34,374 bases of DNA from Salinicola rhizosphaerae (GCF_014652715.1 NZ_BMZI01000003.1:96704-131077), one strand, 5' to 3'; positions 1-8,542 are shown, counted from the first letter of the stretch. Translations and numbers: made by a program. Notes: a model not told the origin generated them from the letters alone.

Positions 1-427
1 TATACCGGAAGACGGCGAGGCGCGGACGCTGATCGCCTTCATCCGCATCGATCCAGTACAGCTGCGTGCCGTGCTGGTCACACCTTACGGCCAGCGCCTG
101 ACCACGCTGGTACGCGATGCCGATGGCGCCCAATTCGAAGCCGGCGACGCCCCCGGCGAGCCACCGCTGCCGATTCCGCCGGCCTGGCTTGCGTCGCGAC
201 TCGAGTGGAGCCTGTGGCCACTGGACGCCCTCCAGCACGTTTTCAAAGGCAGCGCATGGCGCGCCAGCGAGGACGGCGCCAGTCGCGAGATTTTCTATCA
301 CGGCAAGCTTGCCGCGCGGATCACGCCCGCGCCTGATCGTAACCACCCGCAGACGCTGACCCTGGACGATCGTCAGGGCGATTACCGGCTGACGATCACC
401 CCGTTCGAGGAGAATGGCGACCCATGA
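1..427 (+). CDS. DUF3261-like lipoprotein of an aryl-polyene-type cluster (5' end cut off by the window)
   Basis: Only the C-terminal 142 residues are visible; the frame is open to the left edge (first full codon at base 2), so the start and any lipoprotein signal lie outside. The fragment runs through a conserved-looking stretch with PPAWLASRLEW and WPLDALQ and ends in a beta-rich part (FYHGKLAARI, YRLTITPF). This resembles the DUF3261 family, small putative outer-membrane lipoproteins found in aryl polyene and related fatty acid clusters; their biochemical role is not known. Its stop overlaps the ATG of the ketosynthase by 4 bp (ATGA), so the two are translationally coupled, and the neighbours support the family call. 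The assignment rests on family memory and context, without a search. Confidence 0.7.
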   Translation, partial: IPEDGEARTLIAFIRIDPVQLRAVLVTPYGQRLTTLVRDADGAQFEAGDAPGEPPLPIPPAWLASRLEWSLWPLDALQHVFKGSAWRASEDGASREIFYHGKLAARITPAPDRNHPQTLTLDDRQGDYRLTITPFEENGDP

Positions 428-1617
428 CCGCCCCCTTTCCCTGTCGCCTATCTCGCCCCGGGGTCGTCTGCTCGCTCGGCGGCGACGAGGCTGCCATCGC
501 CCACGCGCTCTTTGCCGGTGAGCGCGGGCTGACGATGAGCGATCTCTTCACGCCAGGCCGGCCGCTGCCGCTCGGCCAGGTCGACGCGTCGCTGCCCGAC
601 GACCGCGACTGGCCGACACCTCACCGCTCGCGCAACAACCGCCTGCTCGCCCATGCGCTCGCGCAGCTCGAGCCCGAGATCGCCAGCGCCATGGCGCGCT
701 GGCCGTCGTCACGCATCGGCGTGGTCATCGGCACCAGTACTTCGGGTATCGGCGAAACCGAGCTTGCCCTGGCCGCCAGCGGTCGCGAAGGCCCGCTGCC
801 GGCCACGTTCGACTATGCGCGCCAGGAACTCGGCGCACCGGCGCGCTTCATCGCCGAGCGGCTGAGCCTCGATGGCCCTTGTTACGCGCTCTCGACCGCC
901 TGCAGCTCCAGCGCCAGAGCGCTCGCCAGTGCCCGACGCCTGCTCAAGAGCGGCCAGTGCGATGCAGTGATCGCGGGCGGCGCGGACAGCCTGTGCAAGC
1001 TCACGGTCAACGGCTTTTCCAGTCTGGACGCTGTCAGCGACCGGCCGAGCCATCCGTTTTCGGCGCACCGCGACGGTATCAATCTCGGCGAGGCGGCAGC
1101 GCTGTTCGTGGTCACCTCGGAATCCGGCGGCATTCAGCTGGCTGGCGCCGGTGAAAGCGCCGATGCCCATCACATCTCGGCACCGCGCCCGGACGGCAGC
1201 GGCGCGGTCGACGCGATGCGCCAGGCGCTCGATATGGCCGGCCTCGCGCCTGGCGATATCGACTACCTCAACCTCCACGGCACCGGCACCCCGCTCAACG
1301 ATGCCATGGAGTCCGCCGCGGTCACGGCACTGTTTCCGACGCCGCCGGCCTGCAGCTCGACCAAAGCGCTCACTGGCCATACGCTAGGCGCTGCCGGCGC
1401 GCTGGAGGCCGCCTTCTGCTGGCTGGCGCTGACGCACGCCCGCTTGCCGCGCCATGTCTTCGACGGCGATGAAGACCCGGATATCGCCTCGTTGCCGCTG
1501 ATCACGGCGCCAGTCGAGCGGCCACTACGTCACGCGCTCAGTTCGAGCTTTGCCTTCGGCGGCAGCAACGCGAGTCTGCTGCTGTCGCGTACCGACACCC
1601 CGGAAGACGATTCATGA
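424..1617 (+). CDS. Beta-ketoacyl-ACP synthase, FabF/KAS-II type, aryl-polyene-type (ApeO-like)
   Basis: A 397-residue condensing enzyme extending an acyl chain by decarboxylative Claisen condensation with malonyl-ACP. The thiolase-fold triad is complete: Cys160 in STACSSSARAL, His285 in LHGTGTPLND and His319 in TGHTLGAAGA, with Lys314 just before it. It is therefore an active ketosynthase rather than a chain-length-factor partner, which lacks the Cys. Its N-terminus is divergent compared with housekeeping FabF. It sits between a DUF3261 lipoprotein and a hotdog dehydratase, overlapping both by 4 bp (ATGA junctions), with a ketoreductase after them. This order is that of aryl polyene clusters (ApeO-ApeP-ApeQ), whose products are membrane-bound polyene lipids protecting against oxidative stress. 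The enzyme class is certain; the ApeO assignment is inferred from context. Confidence 0.9.
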   Translation: MTAPFPCRLSRPGVVCSLGGDEAAIAHALFAGERGLTMSDLFTPGRPLPLGQVDASLPDDRDWPTPHRSRNNRLLAHALAQLEPEIASAMARWPSSRIGVVIGTSTSGIGETELALAASGREGPLPATFDYARQELGAPARFIAERLSLDGPCYALSTACSSSARALASARRLLKSGQCDAVIAGGADSLCKLTVNGFSSLDAVSDRPSHPFSAHRDGINLGEAAALFVVTSESGGIQLAGAGESADAHHISAPRPDGSGAVDAMRQALDMAGLAPGDIDYLNLHGTGTPLNDAMESAAVTALFPTPPACSSTKALTGHTLGAAGALEAAFCWLALTHARLPRHVFDGDEDPDIASLPLITAPVERPLRHALSSSFAFGGSNASLLLSRTDTPEDDS

Positions 1618-2060
1618 CGCGACGCACGCTGCCCTGTGCCATCGAGCCACTGATTCCTCACGCCCGTGGCATGTGCCTGTTGACGCGCTTGCTCGCGGCC
1701 ACCGACGACACGGCGACGACCGAGGCGCTGACGAGACGTGACGATCTATTCGCCACCGTCGACGGCATCCCCGCCTGGGTCGGCATCGAATGGCTGGCGC
1801 AGAGCGTGGCGGCCTGGTCCGGCTACCGCGCAGAGGCGCAAGGCGAATCACCGGCAACGGGCCTGCTGCTCGGCAGCCGGCGCTATCGCAGTCGCCTGCC
1901 GACGTTCCCCTTTGATCGGCGCGTGCGCGTCGAGATTCACGTCGATTTCGTCGCCGACAACGGCGTTACTCAGGTAAACGGCTCGCTGCACTGGGCAGAT
2001 GACGCCGACGCCTTGCCGCTGGCCGAGGGCTCGCTGACGCTCTATCGGCCCGGCGGCTAA
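1614..2060 (+). CDS. 3-hydroxyacyl-ACP dehydratase, hotdog fold, ApeP-like
   Basis: A 148-residue single hotdog domain. The N-terminal IPHARGMCLLTRL stretch carries the His of FabZ/FabA-type dehydratases, and WVGIEWLAQSVAAWSG forms the central hotdog helix with its acidic residue (Glu59). A GLLLGSRRYRS stretch follows, as in the short dehydratases of aryl polyene clusters. It would remove water from 3-hydroxyacyl-ACP to give the trans-2-enoyl group; without an enoyl reductase nearby, repeated cycles leave conjugated double bonds. Its ATG overlaps the ketosynthase stop (ATGA). It is followed by 77 bp and then the ketoreductase. Family and context agree; the exact substrate cannot be read from sequence. 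Confidence 0.82.
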   Translation: MTRRTLPCAIEPLIPHARGMCLLTRLLAATDDTATTEALTRRDDLFATVDGIPAWVGIEWLAQSVAAWSGYRAEAQGESPATGLLLGSRRYRSRLPTFPFDRRVRVEIHVDFVADNGVTQVNGSLHWADDADALPLAEGSLTLYRPGG

Positions 2061-2137
2061 AGCCTTATCGAACCCGAAGCCGATATGTCGTCGCCTCGAG
2101 TCCTTCCCATCAAACAAGCCCTGCCAAGCGAGGTCGC

Positions 2138-2875
2138 ATGAGCGCATCCGACACCGACACCATTCTCGTCACCGGTGCCAACCGGGGCCTGGGCGCCGCG
2201 ATCGCGAAGCGTCTCGCGCAGGACGGTTTCGACCTGGTCCTGCACTGTCGTCGACCGGGAAGCGACATCGATGCGGTACGCGAAGCCGTCGAGGCAACCG
2301 GCCGGCGCGCGCGACTCGTCCACTTCGACGTCACCGAGCGCGAGCGGGTACGTGAGACCCTGGAGGCGGACATCGCCGAGCACGGCTGCTATTTCGGCGT
2401 GGTCTGCAACGCCGGCATTACGGCCGACAATGCCTTCCCCGCGCTGACCGACCACGACTGGGACAGCGTGATGCGCACCAACCTGGACGGTTTCTACAAT
2501 GTGCTGCACCCACTGGCAATGCCCTTGGTCAGACGCAGAAGACCGGGGCGGATCGTCACGCTGTCGTCGCTTTCGGGGATGATCGGCAACCGCGGCCAGG
2601 TCAACTACAGCGCAGCCAAGGCGGGTATCATCGGCGCCAGCAAGGCGCTGGCGGTGGAGCTGGCCAAGCGCAGGATCACGGTCAATTGCGTGGCGCCCGG
2701 CTGGATCGATACGGACATGACCGAGTCGCTGTCGGCCGAAGAGCTACGTCGGCTGATTCCCATGCAGCGGGCCGGCACGCCTGACGATGTCGCCGCCGCG
2801 GTGAGCTTTCTCTGCTCGAAGGATGCGGCCTACATCACGCGGCAGGTGATCGCGGTCAATGGCGGCATGTTCTAG
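2138..2875 (+). CDS. fabG: 3-oxoacyl-ACP reductase, FabG/SDR type, ApeQ-like
   Basis: A 245-residue classical short-chain dehydrogenase reducing 3-oxoacyl-ACP, probably with NADPH. The dinucleotide motif is TGANRGLG (12-19), followed by CNAGIT (90-94), Asn115 in TNLDG, Ser144, and the catalytic YSAAK with Tyr157 and Lys161; the Ser-Tyr spacing of 13 is normal. The end VIAVNGGMF is the usual FabG C-terminus. It closes the ketosynthase-dehydratase-reductase series and is probably the cluster's dedicated ketoreductase rather than the housekeeping FabG, which normally sits with fabD and acpP. A weak AGG ribosome site precedes the ATG. The expected second ketosynthase (ApeR-type) does not follow. 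Confidence 0.9.
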   Translation: MSASDTDTILVTGANRGLGAAIAKRLAQDGFDLVLHCRRPGSDIDAVREAVEATGRRARLVHFDVTERERVRETLEADIAEHGCYFGVVCNAGITADNAFPALTDHDWDSVMRTNLDGFYNVLHPLAMPLVRRRRPGRIVTLSSLSGMIGNRGQVNYSAAKAGIIGASKALAVELAKRRITVNCVAPGWIDTDMTESLSAEELRRLIPMQRAGTPDDVAAAVSFLCSKDAAYITRQVIAVNGGMF

Positions 2876-2944
2876 CGGTCAAGATTCCGGCACAGCGGCC
2901 GATAGAGCGATATCGGCGTCACTCGCCTTCCGACGGAATCCTCC

Positions 2945-3550
2945 ATGAAATCCGGTCTCTCCATCGCGCTGATCGTGGTCGTGCTGCTCGCCACGGCCGC
3001 CGGCGGCATGCTCGCCAGCGATCTCGCATGGCCGCTGCCGACACAGGCGCTGGCGCCTTTGGGTCTCTATCTGTTGGCACTGGTGCTGGCAGGATGGCTA
3101 TGCGTGCAGCTGATCATTCTGACTCGCGGCTTGGGGCAGCAGCAGCAAGCGCTGCAGGAGAGTCAGCGCGCGGTTCAGCGCCAGCTCGAATCGGCCGAAC
3201 TCTCGCAGCTCATGGGGCAGTTCGTGCAGCATGCCGAAACGCTGCTGGAAAAAGAGAGTCTCGACCCTAACAAGCGTAATGTGATGCGCTGCCTGGCGGT
3301 GGACGCGCTGCGCGGCAATACCGGCCGGGGCGATGTCAATTACACCCGGCTGGCCCGCCTGTTCGAATGGCTAAATACGGAAGCCCAGCGCCACGAGCAG
3401 GATGCCCACCGCCTGCAACTCATGCGACCGACGCTGATGCAGTACGCCGAGACCGCCGCGCAGCTCTGCCGAGTCGGCGAAAGCCAGCCCGAGAAATTGG
3501 GCCGCTTTCTTGCCCATCAATCCACATCACCCAAGCCAGACGCGGATTGA
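2945..3550 (+). CDS. Hypothetical inner-membrane protein with two TM helices and a coiled coil
   Basis: A 201-residue protein that I do not recognise. Residues 5-27 and about 38-60 are two hydrophobic helices separated by a short Pro-rich loop (WPLPTQALAPLG), followed by a Gln/Glu-rich heptad-like stretch (about 63-92) likely to be a coiled coil, and a soluble helical C-terminal domain with many charged residues and a disordered end (STSPKPDAD). The topology suggests a hairpin anchor with a cytoplasmic helical domain. It starts 69 bp after the ketoreductase on the same strand, so it could be read with the polyene genes, but nothing else links them. It converges on the universal stress protein gene. 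No function is proposed. Confidence 0.65.
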   Translation: MKSGLSIALIVVVLLATAAGGMLASDLAWPLPTQALAPLGLYLLALVLAGWLCVQLIILTRGLGQQQQALQESQRAVQRQLESAELSQLMGQFVQHAETLLEKESLDPNKRNVMRCLAVDALRGNTGRGDVNYTRLARLFEWLNTEAQRHEQDAHRLQLMRPTLMQYAETAAQLCRVGESQPEKLGRFLAHQSTSPKPDAD

Positions 3551-3587
3551 GCGGCTCAGGCACATGGCTGACTGCCCGGTGCGGGGC

Positions 3588-4448
3588 TCAGCGCAGCACC
3601 AGCACTGCCGTCGAGGTCTGACGCAGCATGGCCGTCGTGGTACTGCCGACGAGTAGTTGACGAATACGCGAGTGCCCGTAGGCGCCCATGATGGTCAGAT
3701 CAATGGCGTGCTGCTGGGCATAATCGGCGAGGACCTCGTCGACCTCACCGGCGACAATCTCGCCCTCCGCCTGCACCTGCCCATCACGCAGTCGGTCGAG
3801 CGCCCAGCCGAGCTGTGCGCGCTGATCGTCGGTGCCGGCACCGACCATGACGACATGGCAGACCAGACCGTTGAGCAACGGGCTGTCGGCGATCATTTCG
3901 ACGCCCTTGCGGGTGGTCCGACTGCCATCGAACGCGAGCAGCAAGCGCGTCGGCGCTTCGAATCGCGCCGGCGTGACCAGAATCGGAGTCTGCAGCGTTC
4001 GCACCACACGCTCGAGATTGCTGCCGAGATGCGCCTGCGCCTCTTCGGCCGATTCTCCACGCTTGCCCAATACGACCAGCCGCGTCTGCGCCTCGCGCGC
4101 CACCAGAGATTCGATCAGGTCGCCGTGACGTAGCGCTGTCTCTACGGCGATCTCACCCTGCGAGCGCCGTACCTGGGCACTAGCCGCTTCCAGCAGTTCC
4201 CGACCGTGTTGCTGAGCCAGCCTGGCCCGTTGCGCGTCCAGCTCGGTCAACTGCTCGCGCAGATGCTCCCGGCTGCCTAACCCGATCTGACCGCTGGCAT
4301 CTCGGTTTTCCACCGTCGTGGTTTTACCGAGCACGTGCATCAGCTCCAGCGGCGCCCCCAGCCGCCCGGCAGCCCAACCGGCGGCCGCGCAAACCCCAAG
4401 CGCATGGGGCGAATCATCGATACAGGCCAGAACGTGGCGTTCGCTCAT
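3588..4448 (-). CDS. Tandem-domain universal stress protein (UspA family)
   Basis: A 286-residue protein with two UspA domains (about 1-150 and 158-286). The second has the ATP-binding signature G-x2-G-x9-G-S/T as GAYGHSRIRQLLVGS; the first has a related GKRGESAEEAQAHLGS with ten residues in the middle gap, so nucleotide binding may differ between the halves. The start at 4448 (MSERHVLACID) is preceded by AGGAGAG at good spacing; an in-frame extension upstream to 4607 has no ribosome site and no family similarity. Universal stress proteins are soluble cytoplasmic proteins raised under starvation, oxidative or osmotic stress. It lies 195 bp downstream of the SulP transporter on the same strand, a pairing seen in other marine Gammaproteobacteria. 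Confidence 0.92.
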   Translation of the reverse strand: MSERHVLACIDDSPHALGVCAAAGWAAGRLGAPLELMHVLGKTTTVENRDASGQIGLGSREHLREQLTELDAQRARLAQQHGRELLEAASAQVRRSQGEIAVETALRHGDLIESLVAREAQTRLVVLGKRGESAEEAQAHLGSNLERVVRTLQTPILVTPARFEAPTRLLLAFDGSRTTRKGVEMIADSPLLNGLVCHVVMVGAGTDDQRAQLGWALDRLRDGQVQAEGEIVAGEVDEVLADYAQQHAIDLTIMGAYGHSRIRQLLVGSTTTAMLRQTSTAVLVLR

Positions 4449-4476
4449 GGAACTCTCCTGAAGACTGATTAGGGAA

Positions 4477-4496
4477 CGGTACGGTCCGACGTACCG
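4477..4496. promoter_or_regulatory. Perfect 7-bp inverted repeat upstream of the universal stress protein gene
   Basis: CGGTACG, six bases, CGTACCG, about 30-50 bp before the start at 4448 in an otherwise non-coding 195-bp gap after the SulP gene. It could be an operator or a small leader hairpin; there is no T-tract that would make it a terminator. The rest of the gap (4497-4643) holds a second weaker CATAT...ATATG palindrome near 4578 and no open frame worth calling. Confidence 0.4.
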
Positions 4497-4643
4497 CTGG
4501 TGAAGACAAGACAGGTCCTCGCATCCCATCGGCGAGCGATGTGAAGTACAAGGCGCGCGCCGCGCAGGAATCCGAGCATATGGGGTATATGTGAGGGTTC
4601 CCAGCAACGCGCAACGCCGTAATTCCTTCGCGCAGCCATGGGG

Positions 4644-6131
4644 CTAGTGCCCCATCAGCTTCTCGACGGCCTCCGGCTTGTCATGCACCCCGAACCGATC
4701 GACCAGCGTCGCGCTTGCCTGATTCAAGCCGACGACCTCGACCTCGGTCCCCTCGCGGCGGAACTTGATCACCACGTTGTCGAGCGCCTCGACGGCCGTG
4801 ATGTCCCAGAAGTGCGCGCGCGAGACGTCGATCGTGACATGCTCGATCGCCTCCTTGAAATCGAAACCGGCGTTGAAGCGCGTGGTCGAAGCGAAGAACA
4901 CCTGCCCCACGATCTCATAGTTGCGTGTCTTGCCATCGTCGTCCATGCGACTCCCGATGTAGAGAATCTGGCCCACCTTGTTGGCGAAGAAGAGCGACGC
5001 CAGCAGCACACCGACCAGTACACCGATCGCTAGATTATGCGTGGTCACGACCACCGCGACCGTGGCGAGCATCACGATGTTGGTCGAAAGCGGGTGGCGG
5101 CGCAGGTTGCGGATCGACTCCCAGCTGAAGGTGCCGATCGAGACCATGATCATCACCGCGACCAGCGCGGCCATCGGAATCTGCGACACCCAATCGCCGA
5201 GGAAGACCACCAGAATCAGCAGGAAGACACCGGCGACGAACGTCGAGAGCCGCGTACGGCCGCCCGACTTCACGTTGATCACCGACTGGCCGATCATCGC
5301 GCAGCCGCCCATGCCGCCGAGCAGGCCGGAGACGACGTTGGCCAGCCCCTGCCCCTTGCACTCGCGGTTCTTGTCACTGTCGGTATCGGTCAGCTCATCG
5401 ACGATGGTCGCCGTCATCATCGACTCGAGCAGGCCTACCACGGCGATCGCCAGCGAGTAGGGAAAGATGATGGTCAGCGTCTCGAAGTTGAGCGGCACGT
5501 CCGGCCACAGGAACATCGGCAGCGAATCCGGCAGCTCGCCCATGTCGCCCACCGTATGAATGTGCATACCGCTGACCATGTAGACGACGGTCAGCACCAC
5601 GATGCAGACCAGCGGCGATGGCAGCGCCTTGCCGATGACCGGCACGTAAGGGAAGAGATAGATGATGCCGAGTCCGGCAGCCGTCATCGCATAGACATGC
5701 CAGGTCACGCCGGTCAGCTCCGGCAGCTGCGCCATGAAGATCAGAATGGCCAGCGCGTTGACGAAGCCTGTCACGACCGAGCGCGAGACGAAGCGCATCA
5801 GATTGCCGAGCTTGAGATAGCCGAAGACGATCTGCAAAAGCCCGGTCAGCACGGCAGTGGCCAGCAGATATTGCAGGCCATGATCACGAACCAGCGTCGT
5901 CATCAACAGCGCGGTCGCCCCGGTCGCCGCCGAGATCATTGCCGGGCGACCGCCGGCAAATGCGATCACCACCGCCATCGAGAACGACGCATAGAGACCG
6001 ATTTTCGGGTCGACACCGGCGATGATCGAAAAGGCGATCGCCTCCGGGATCAGCGCCATCGCGACGACGGCACCCGCCAGCACGTCGGCGCGAACGTTGG
6101 AGAACCACTGTTGTTTTATCGAATCGAGCAT
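4644..6131 (-). CDS. SulP-family inorganic anion transporter with C-terminal STAS domain
   Basis: A 495-residue inner-membrane protein. The N-terminal part (about 12-390) is the hydrophobic SulP transport domain, opening with [19 protein letters not shown] and including [23 protein letters not shown] and [12 protein letters not shown]. The C-terminal part, from about residue 405, is a STAS domain ([20 protein letters not shown]). The family carries sulfate, bicarbonate or other anions; the LLES...T.VDE stretch recalls the bicarbonate-type members (BicA-like), but the substrate is an inference. The ATG at 6131 (MLDSIKQQW) has AAGGA upstream; a longer frame to 6287 is not supported. Its 5' flank is a long gap with several hairpins, and a universal stress protein follows on the same strand. 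Confidence 0.92.
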   Translation of the reverse strand: MLDSIKQQWFSNVRADVLAGAVVAMALIPEAIAFSIIAGVDPKIGLYASFSMAVVIAFAGGRPAMISAATGATALLMTTLVRDHGLQYLLATAVLTGLLQIVFGYLKLGNLMRFVSRSVVTGFVNALAILIFMAQLPELTGVTWHVYAMTAAGLGIIYLFPYVPVIGKALPSPLVCIVVLTVVYMVSGMHIHTVGDMGELPDSLPMFLWPDVPLNFETLTIIFPYSLAIAVVGLLESMMTATIVDELTDTDSDKNRECKGQGLANVVSGLLGGMGGCAMIGQSVINVKSGGRTRLSTFVAGVFLLILVVFLGDWVSQIPMAALVAVMIMVSIGTFSWESIRNLRRHPLSTNIVMLATVAVVVTTHNLAIGVLVGVLLASLFFANKVGQILYIGSRMDDDGKTRNYEIVGQVFFASTTRFNAGFDFKEAIEHVTIDVSRAHFWDITAVEALDNVVIKFRREGTEVEVVGLNQASATLVDRFGVHDKPEAVEKLMGH

Positions 6132-6550
6132 CTGTATTTCCTTGAAAGATCGCGGCCGACTTTGAAACACCTCATGACAGACCGAAAGACGGAGTAGGCC
6201 TCGCCTGGCCGATAGATCTCGGCAGCCGCCACCGACATGGCGGTGAACGAGTGAGGTCGGCCATGGCACCTGCTTCGGGTCGAACAAAGGTAAGTCGAGT
6301 TGCCAATAGAAGCACGTCAGGTCGAGTAAAAACCGAACGGCAAAACGAGACGCCAGCGCTTCGAGCGCAGCGTCAGGCGCGCAAGAATACGCGCGAAGGA
6401 GGGGCGAAAACCTAGGGTGGCGTCATCTGACCGATGACGCTGATGTGCTGTGAGGTCATATCGAAATGGCCGAGAGAATGACAGTCATGAAGCGGATCGA
6501 GCGCGGGAGTCTAGCACGAAAGTCGTAACTCCCCCACCGGAACACCCGTT
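6132..6550. other. Intergenic region between sulP-type gene and mntR, rich in hairpins
   Basis: No gene is visible in these 419 bp. The stretch must hold the SulP promoter on the - strand and the 3' end of the mntH-mntR transcript. It contains a hairpin at 6349-6374 (GACGC..GCGCT, loop TCG, AGCGC.GCGTC), a GCGCG...CGCGC pair around 6377-6394, and a perfect 8-bp stem GCGTCATC/GATGACGC at 6420-6440 with a 5-base loop. On the - strand that last stem is followed by a short T run (TAGGTTTT), so it may be the terminator of the mntR message. Individual roles are not resolvable by eye. Confidence 0.5.
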
Positions 6551-6970
6551 TCAGTCAGACTGGGTTTCCAGAAACCGCTGCATCGCCTCGACGGTGGCGT
6601 CGCTGCAGTGGTGCTCGATCCCTTCGGAATCGGCTTCGGCAACGTGGGGCGGCACGCCGAGCTTGAGAAGCGTCGACAGCACCAGCTGGTGGCGAGCCTC
6701 GACCTTCTCGGCAAGCTCCCGCCCCTTGTCGGTAAGAAAGACGCCGCGATAGGGCCGCGCCTCCGCCAGGCCGTCGCGCTTGAGCTTGGCGATGACCTTG
6801 GAGACGGCGGCCGCGCTGACGCCGAAACGCTCCGCCAGATCGCTGGCCCGCGCTTCCCCATGATCACGATGCAGCTGCGCGATCTCCTCCACATAGTCCT
6901 CCACCAGTTCCTGCTGATGGTCGAGACGCGTCCGTTCGAAACGGGCGTAGCGTGGGCGTGGTGCAGACAT
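6551..6970 (-). CDS. mntR: Manganese-responsive repressor MntR (DtxR family)
   Basis: About 139 residues from the ATG at 6970. It has an N-terminal winged helix-turn-helix (ASDLAERFGVSAAAVSKVIAKLKRDGLAE), the wing RPYRGVFLTDKGRELA, and a dimerisation/metal region with ARHQLVLSTLL and DSEGIEHHCSD, giving the His and Glu/His ligands expected of MntR. There is no SH3-like third domain, as in E. coli MntR. With manganese it should bind DNA and repress mntH. In-frame ATGs at 6991 and 7018 would give 146 or 155 residues; the last equals the E. coli length, but none has a clear ribosome site, so the start is uncertain. The gene follows mntH by about 70 bp on the same strand, an operon that would give autoregulation. 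Confidence 0.9.
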   Translation of the reverse strand: MSAPRPRYARFERTRLDHQQELVEDYVEEIAQLHRDHGEARASDLAERFGVSAAAVSKVIAKLKRDGLAEARPYRGVFLTDKGRELAEKVEARHQLVLSTLLKLGVPPHVAEADSEGIEHHCSDATVEAMQRFLETQSD

Positions 6971-7038
6971 GGCGCTCTCGTCGTGGGGCATGGGGGTAAC
7001 ACAGCGGCAGGCCGCCATTGTGCCACGGTTAAGGCAGC

Positions 7039-8310
7039 CTACAGCAACTCAAAGGCCAACACATACCCATTCAGCGCAATGATGATCGCGGCAATGACAC
7101 AGCCCAGCAGCGTGACCCAGCGCCGATTGACCAGATTGCCCATCAATCCGTGCTGCGCCGTGAAATGAATCAGCGGAATCAACGCGAAGGGAATGCCGAA
7201 GCTCAACACTACCTGACTGGCCACCAGTACCTGCTGCTCCGGGAAGCCGAGCATGATCACCACGATCGCCGGCAGCATGGTCAGCAGACGTCGCAGCCAG
7301 ATCGGGATCGTGAATCCCACGAAGCCCTGCATCACCACCTGGCCGGCCATGGTGCCGACGATCGACGATGACAGCCCCGCGAGCAGCAGCGTGAAGCCGA
7401 ACAGCGTACTGGCCAGATCGCGGTCCATCAGCGGCGCCAGTAGCTGGTAGCTCTGCTCGATCGACGCCACGCCGGTACGGCCGTTGTCGAAAAAGACCGC
7501 AGCAGCCAGCGCCAGCATCGACAGATTGATGATACCGGCGATCCCCATGCCGATGATCACGTCCCAGCGGTAATAGCGCATGGCGCGCTTGCGCTGCTCG
7601 TCGGTCTTGGCCGGAACGCGCCGCTGAGAGAGCGACGAATGCAGATAGATGACGTGAGGCATCACCGTGGCACCGAGAATACCGGCGGCAAGGAATACCG
7701 CGTAGCCGTCCGGAAAATGGGGGAGCAGCAGCCCTTCCAGCGCCGGCGCCGCATCCGGCTGGCCCATCACGATCTGCGCCACGAAACCGGCGGCCACCGC
7801 CAACAACATGCTACCGATGATGATCTCCAGTAGACGAAACCCGAAGCGCTGCATGTAAAGCGCCGCGTAGGTGATGGCACCGGTCAGCAGCGCACCTTCC
7901 AGCATCGAGAGCCCGAAAAGTAGGTTGAATGCCAGCGCCGCCCCCAGAAATTCGGCGAGATCCGTGGCGATCGCGACCAGTTCGGCCTGAACCCAGTAGA
8001 GCCACACCAATGGGCGCGGATAACGTTCACGGATCATCTCCGCCAGATTCTTGCCGGTGGCGACCCCGAGGCGGACTGACAGGGTCTGGATCAGCATCGC
8101 CATCAGATTGGCCCAGAGCACCACCCACAGCAGCACGTAGCCGTAGCGCGAACCCGCCTCGATGTTGGTCGCGAAGTTACCCGGATCGATATACGCGACC
8201 GCGGCTACCAGCGCCGGCCCGAAGAACGGCAGGAACCGTCCAACCGCAGAGCGTCGGCGGCCCAGCGGCGAACTCGTCTCGTTTTGGGAATCAATCAGCG
8301 TATCGGACAC
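7039..8310 (-). CDS. mntH: NRAMP-type proton-coupled manganese importer MntH
   Basis: A polytopic inner-membrane protein of about 423 residues importing Mn2+ with protons. The NRAMP signatures are present: DPGNFATNIEAGSRYGY in TM1 and MPHVIYLHSSL in TM6, plus GQVVMQGF; similarity to E. coli MntH is evident along the length. The start is uncertain. An ATG at 8400 adds an atypical Trp/Arg-rich leader and falls inside the AT-rich palindromic promoter region, so I prefer GTG at 8310 (VSDTLIDSQ) or the in-frame GTG at 8319. mntR follows on the same strand. Control by MntR is likely through the palindromes at 8392-8414. In a stress-exposed organism it would supply Mn for superoxide dismutase and other enzymes. 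Confidence 0.93.
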   Translation of the reverse strand: MSDTLIDSQNETSSPLGRRRSAVGRFLPFFGPALVAAVAYIDPGNFATNIEAGSRYGYVLLWVVLWANLMAMLIQTLSVRLGVATGKNLAEMIRERYPRPLVWLYWVQAELVAIATDLAEFLGAALAFNLLFGLSMLEGALLTGAITYAALYMQRFGFRLLEIIIGSMLLAVAAGFVAQIVMGQPDAAPALEGLLLPHFPDGYAVFLAAGILGATVMPHVIYLHSSLSQRRVPAKTDEQRKRAMRYYRWDVIIGMGIAGIINLSMLALAAAVFFDNGRTGVASIEQSYQLLAPLMDRDLASTLFGFTLLLAGLSSSIVGTMAGQVVMQGFVGFTIPIWLRRLLTMLPAIVVIMLGFPEQQVLVASQVVLSFGIPFALIPLIHFTAQHGLMGNLVNRRWVTLLGCVIAAIIIALNGYVLAFELL

Positions 8311-8391
8311 GGAAATCACTCGAGCTTCGTCAACATGACGAGCGCACCAGGCGCCACGCCAGATCCACGTCTGGGGGCGTGATGATGCCTC

Positions 8392-8414
8392 GGTTATCAA
8401 TTTAAACCATGGTT
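8392..8414. promoter_or_regulatory. AT-rich palindromic promoter region of mntH, candidate MntR operator
   Basis: Two overlapping inverted repeats lie upstream of mntH: GGTT...AACC (8392-8408, nine-base centre) and the perfect ten-base palindrome AACCATGGTT (8405-8414). The surroundings are markedly AT-rich compared with the flanks. MntR binds AT-flanked palindromes at mntH in E. coli, so this is the best candidate; the sequence is not the E. coli box, and no clean -35/-10 pair could be fixed. Confidence 0.45.
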
Positions 8415-8513
8415 GACAAGATATACCCGAGTTTCGTGAGACGCAATGCGATAGCGTGGTGAGTTATTTCAATGGGGGTGATATCGATGAGTCCAACTGA
8501 ACCTTGTGGACGC

Positions 8514-8542
8514 AAGATGGGCGCCCTGCCGGCGCCCATCTT
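8514..8542. terminator. Strong hairpin terminator downstream of the autotransporter
   Basis: A perfect 12-bp stem, AAGATGGGCGCC and GGCGCCCATCTT, with the five-base loop CTGCC, 15 bp beyond the autotransporter stop. Only short T runs follow on either strand (TTTCTCC on +, TTGCG on -), so it is stem-strong but tail-poor. It probably ends the long autotransporter message and insulates it from mntH transcription. Confidence 0.65.

Noticed and set aside
4449-4607. N-terminal extension of the universal stress protein
   Set aside because: The ATG at 4448 has a strong ribosome site and begins at the family's normal N-terminus; the extension includes the inverted repeat.
5037-6197. A 386-codon frame on the + strand opposite the SulP gene
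   Set aside because: Highly charged His/Asp/Arg-rich shadow typical of antisense of a hydrophobic gene; no motif and no ribosome site.
8320-8390. Possible manganese (yybP-ykoY) riboswitch before mntH
   Set aside because: The leader is only about 70-80 bases and I cannot find the conserved internal loops.
8311-8400. N-terminal extension of MntH to the ATG at 8400
   Set aside because: The added residues are atypical for the family and the ATG lies in the AT-rich palindromic promoter region.
8395-8418. A + strand TTGACA at 8413 as a promoter
   Set aside because: No + strand gene lies downstream before the terminator at 8514 and no -10 is at the right distance.
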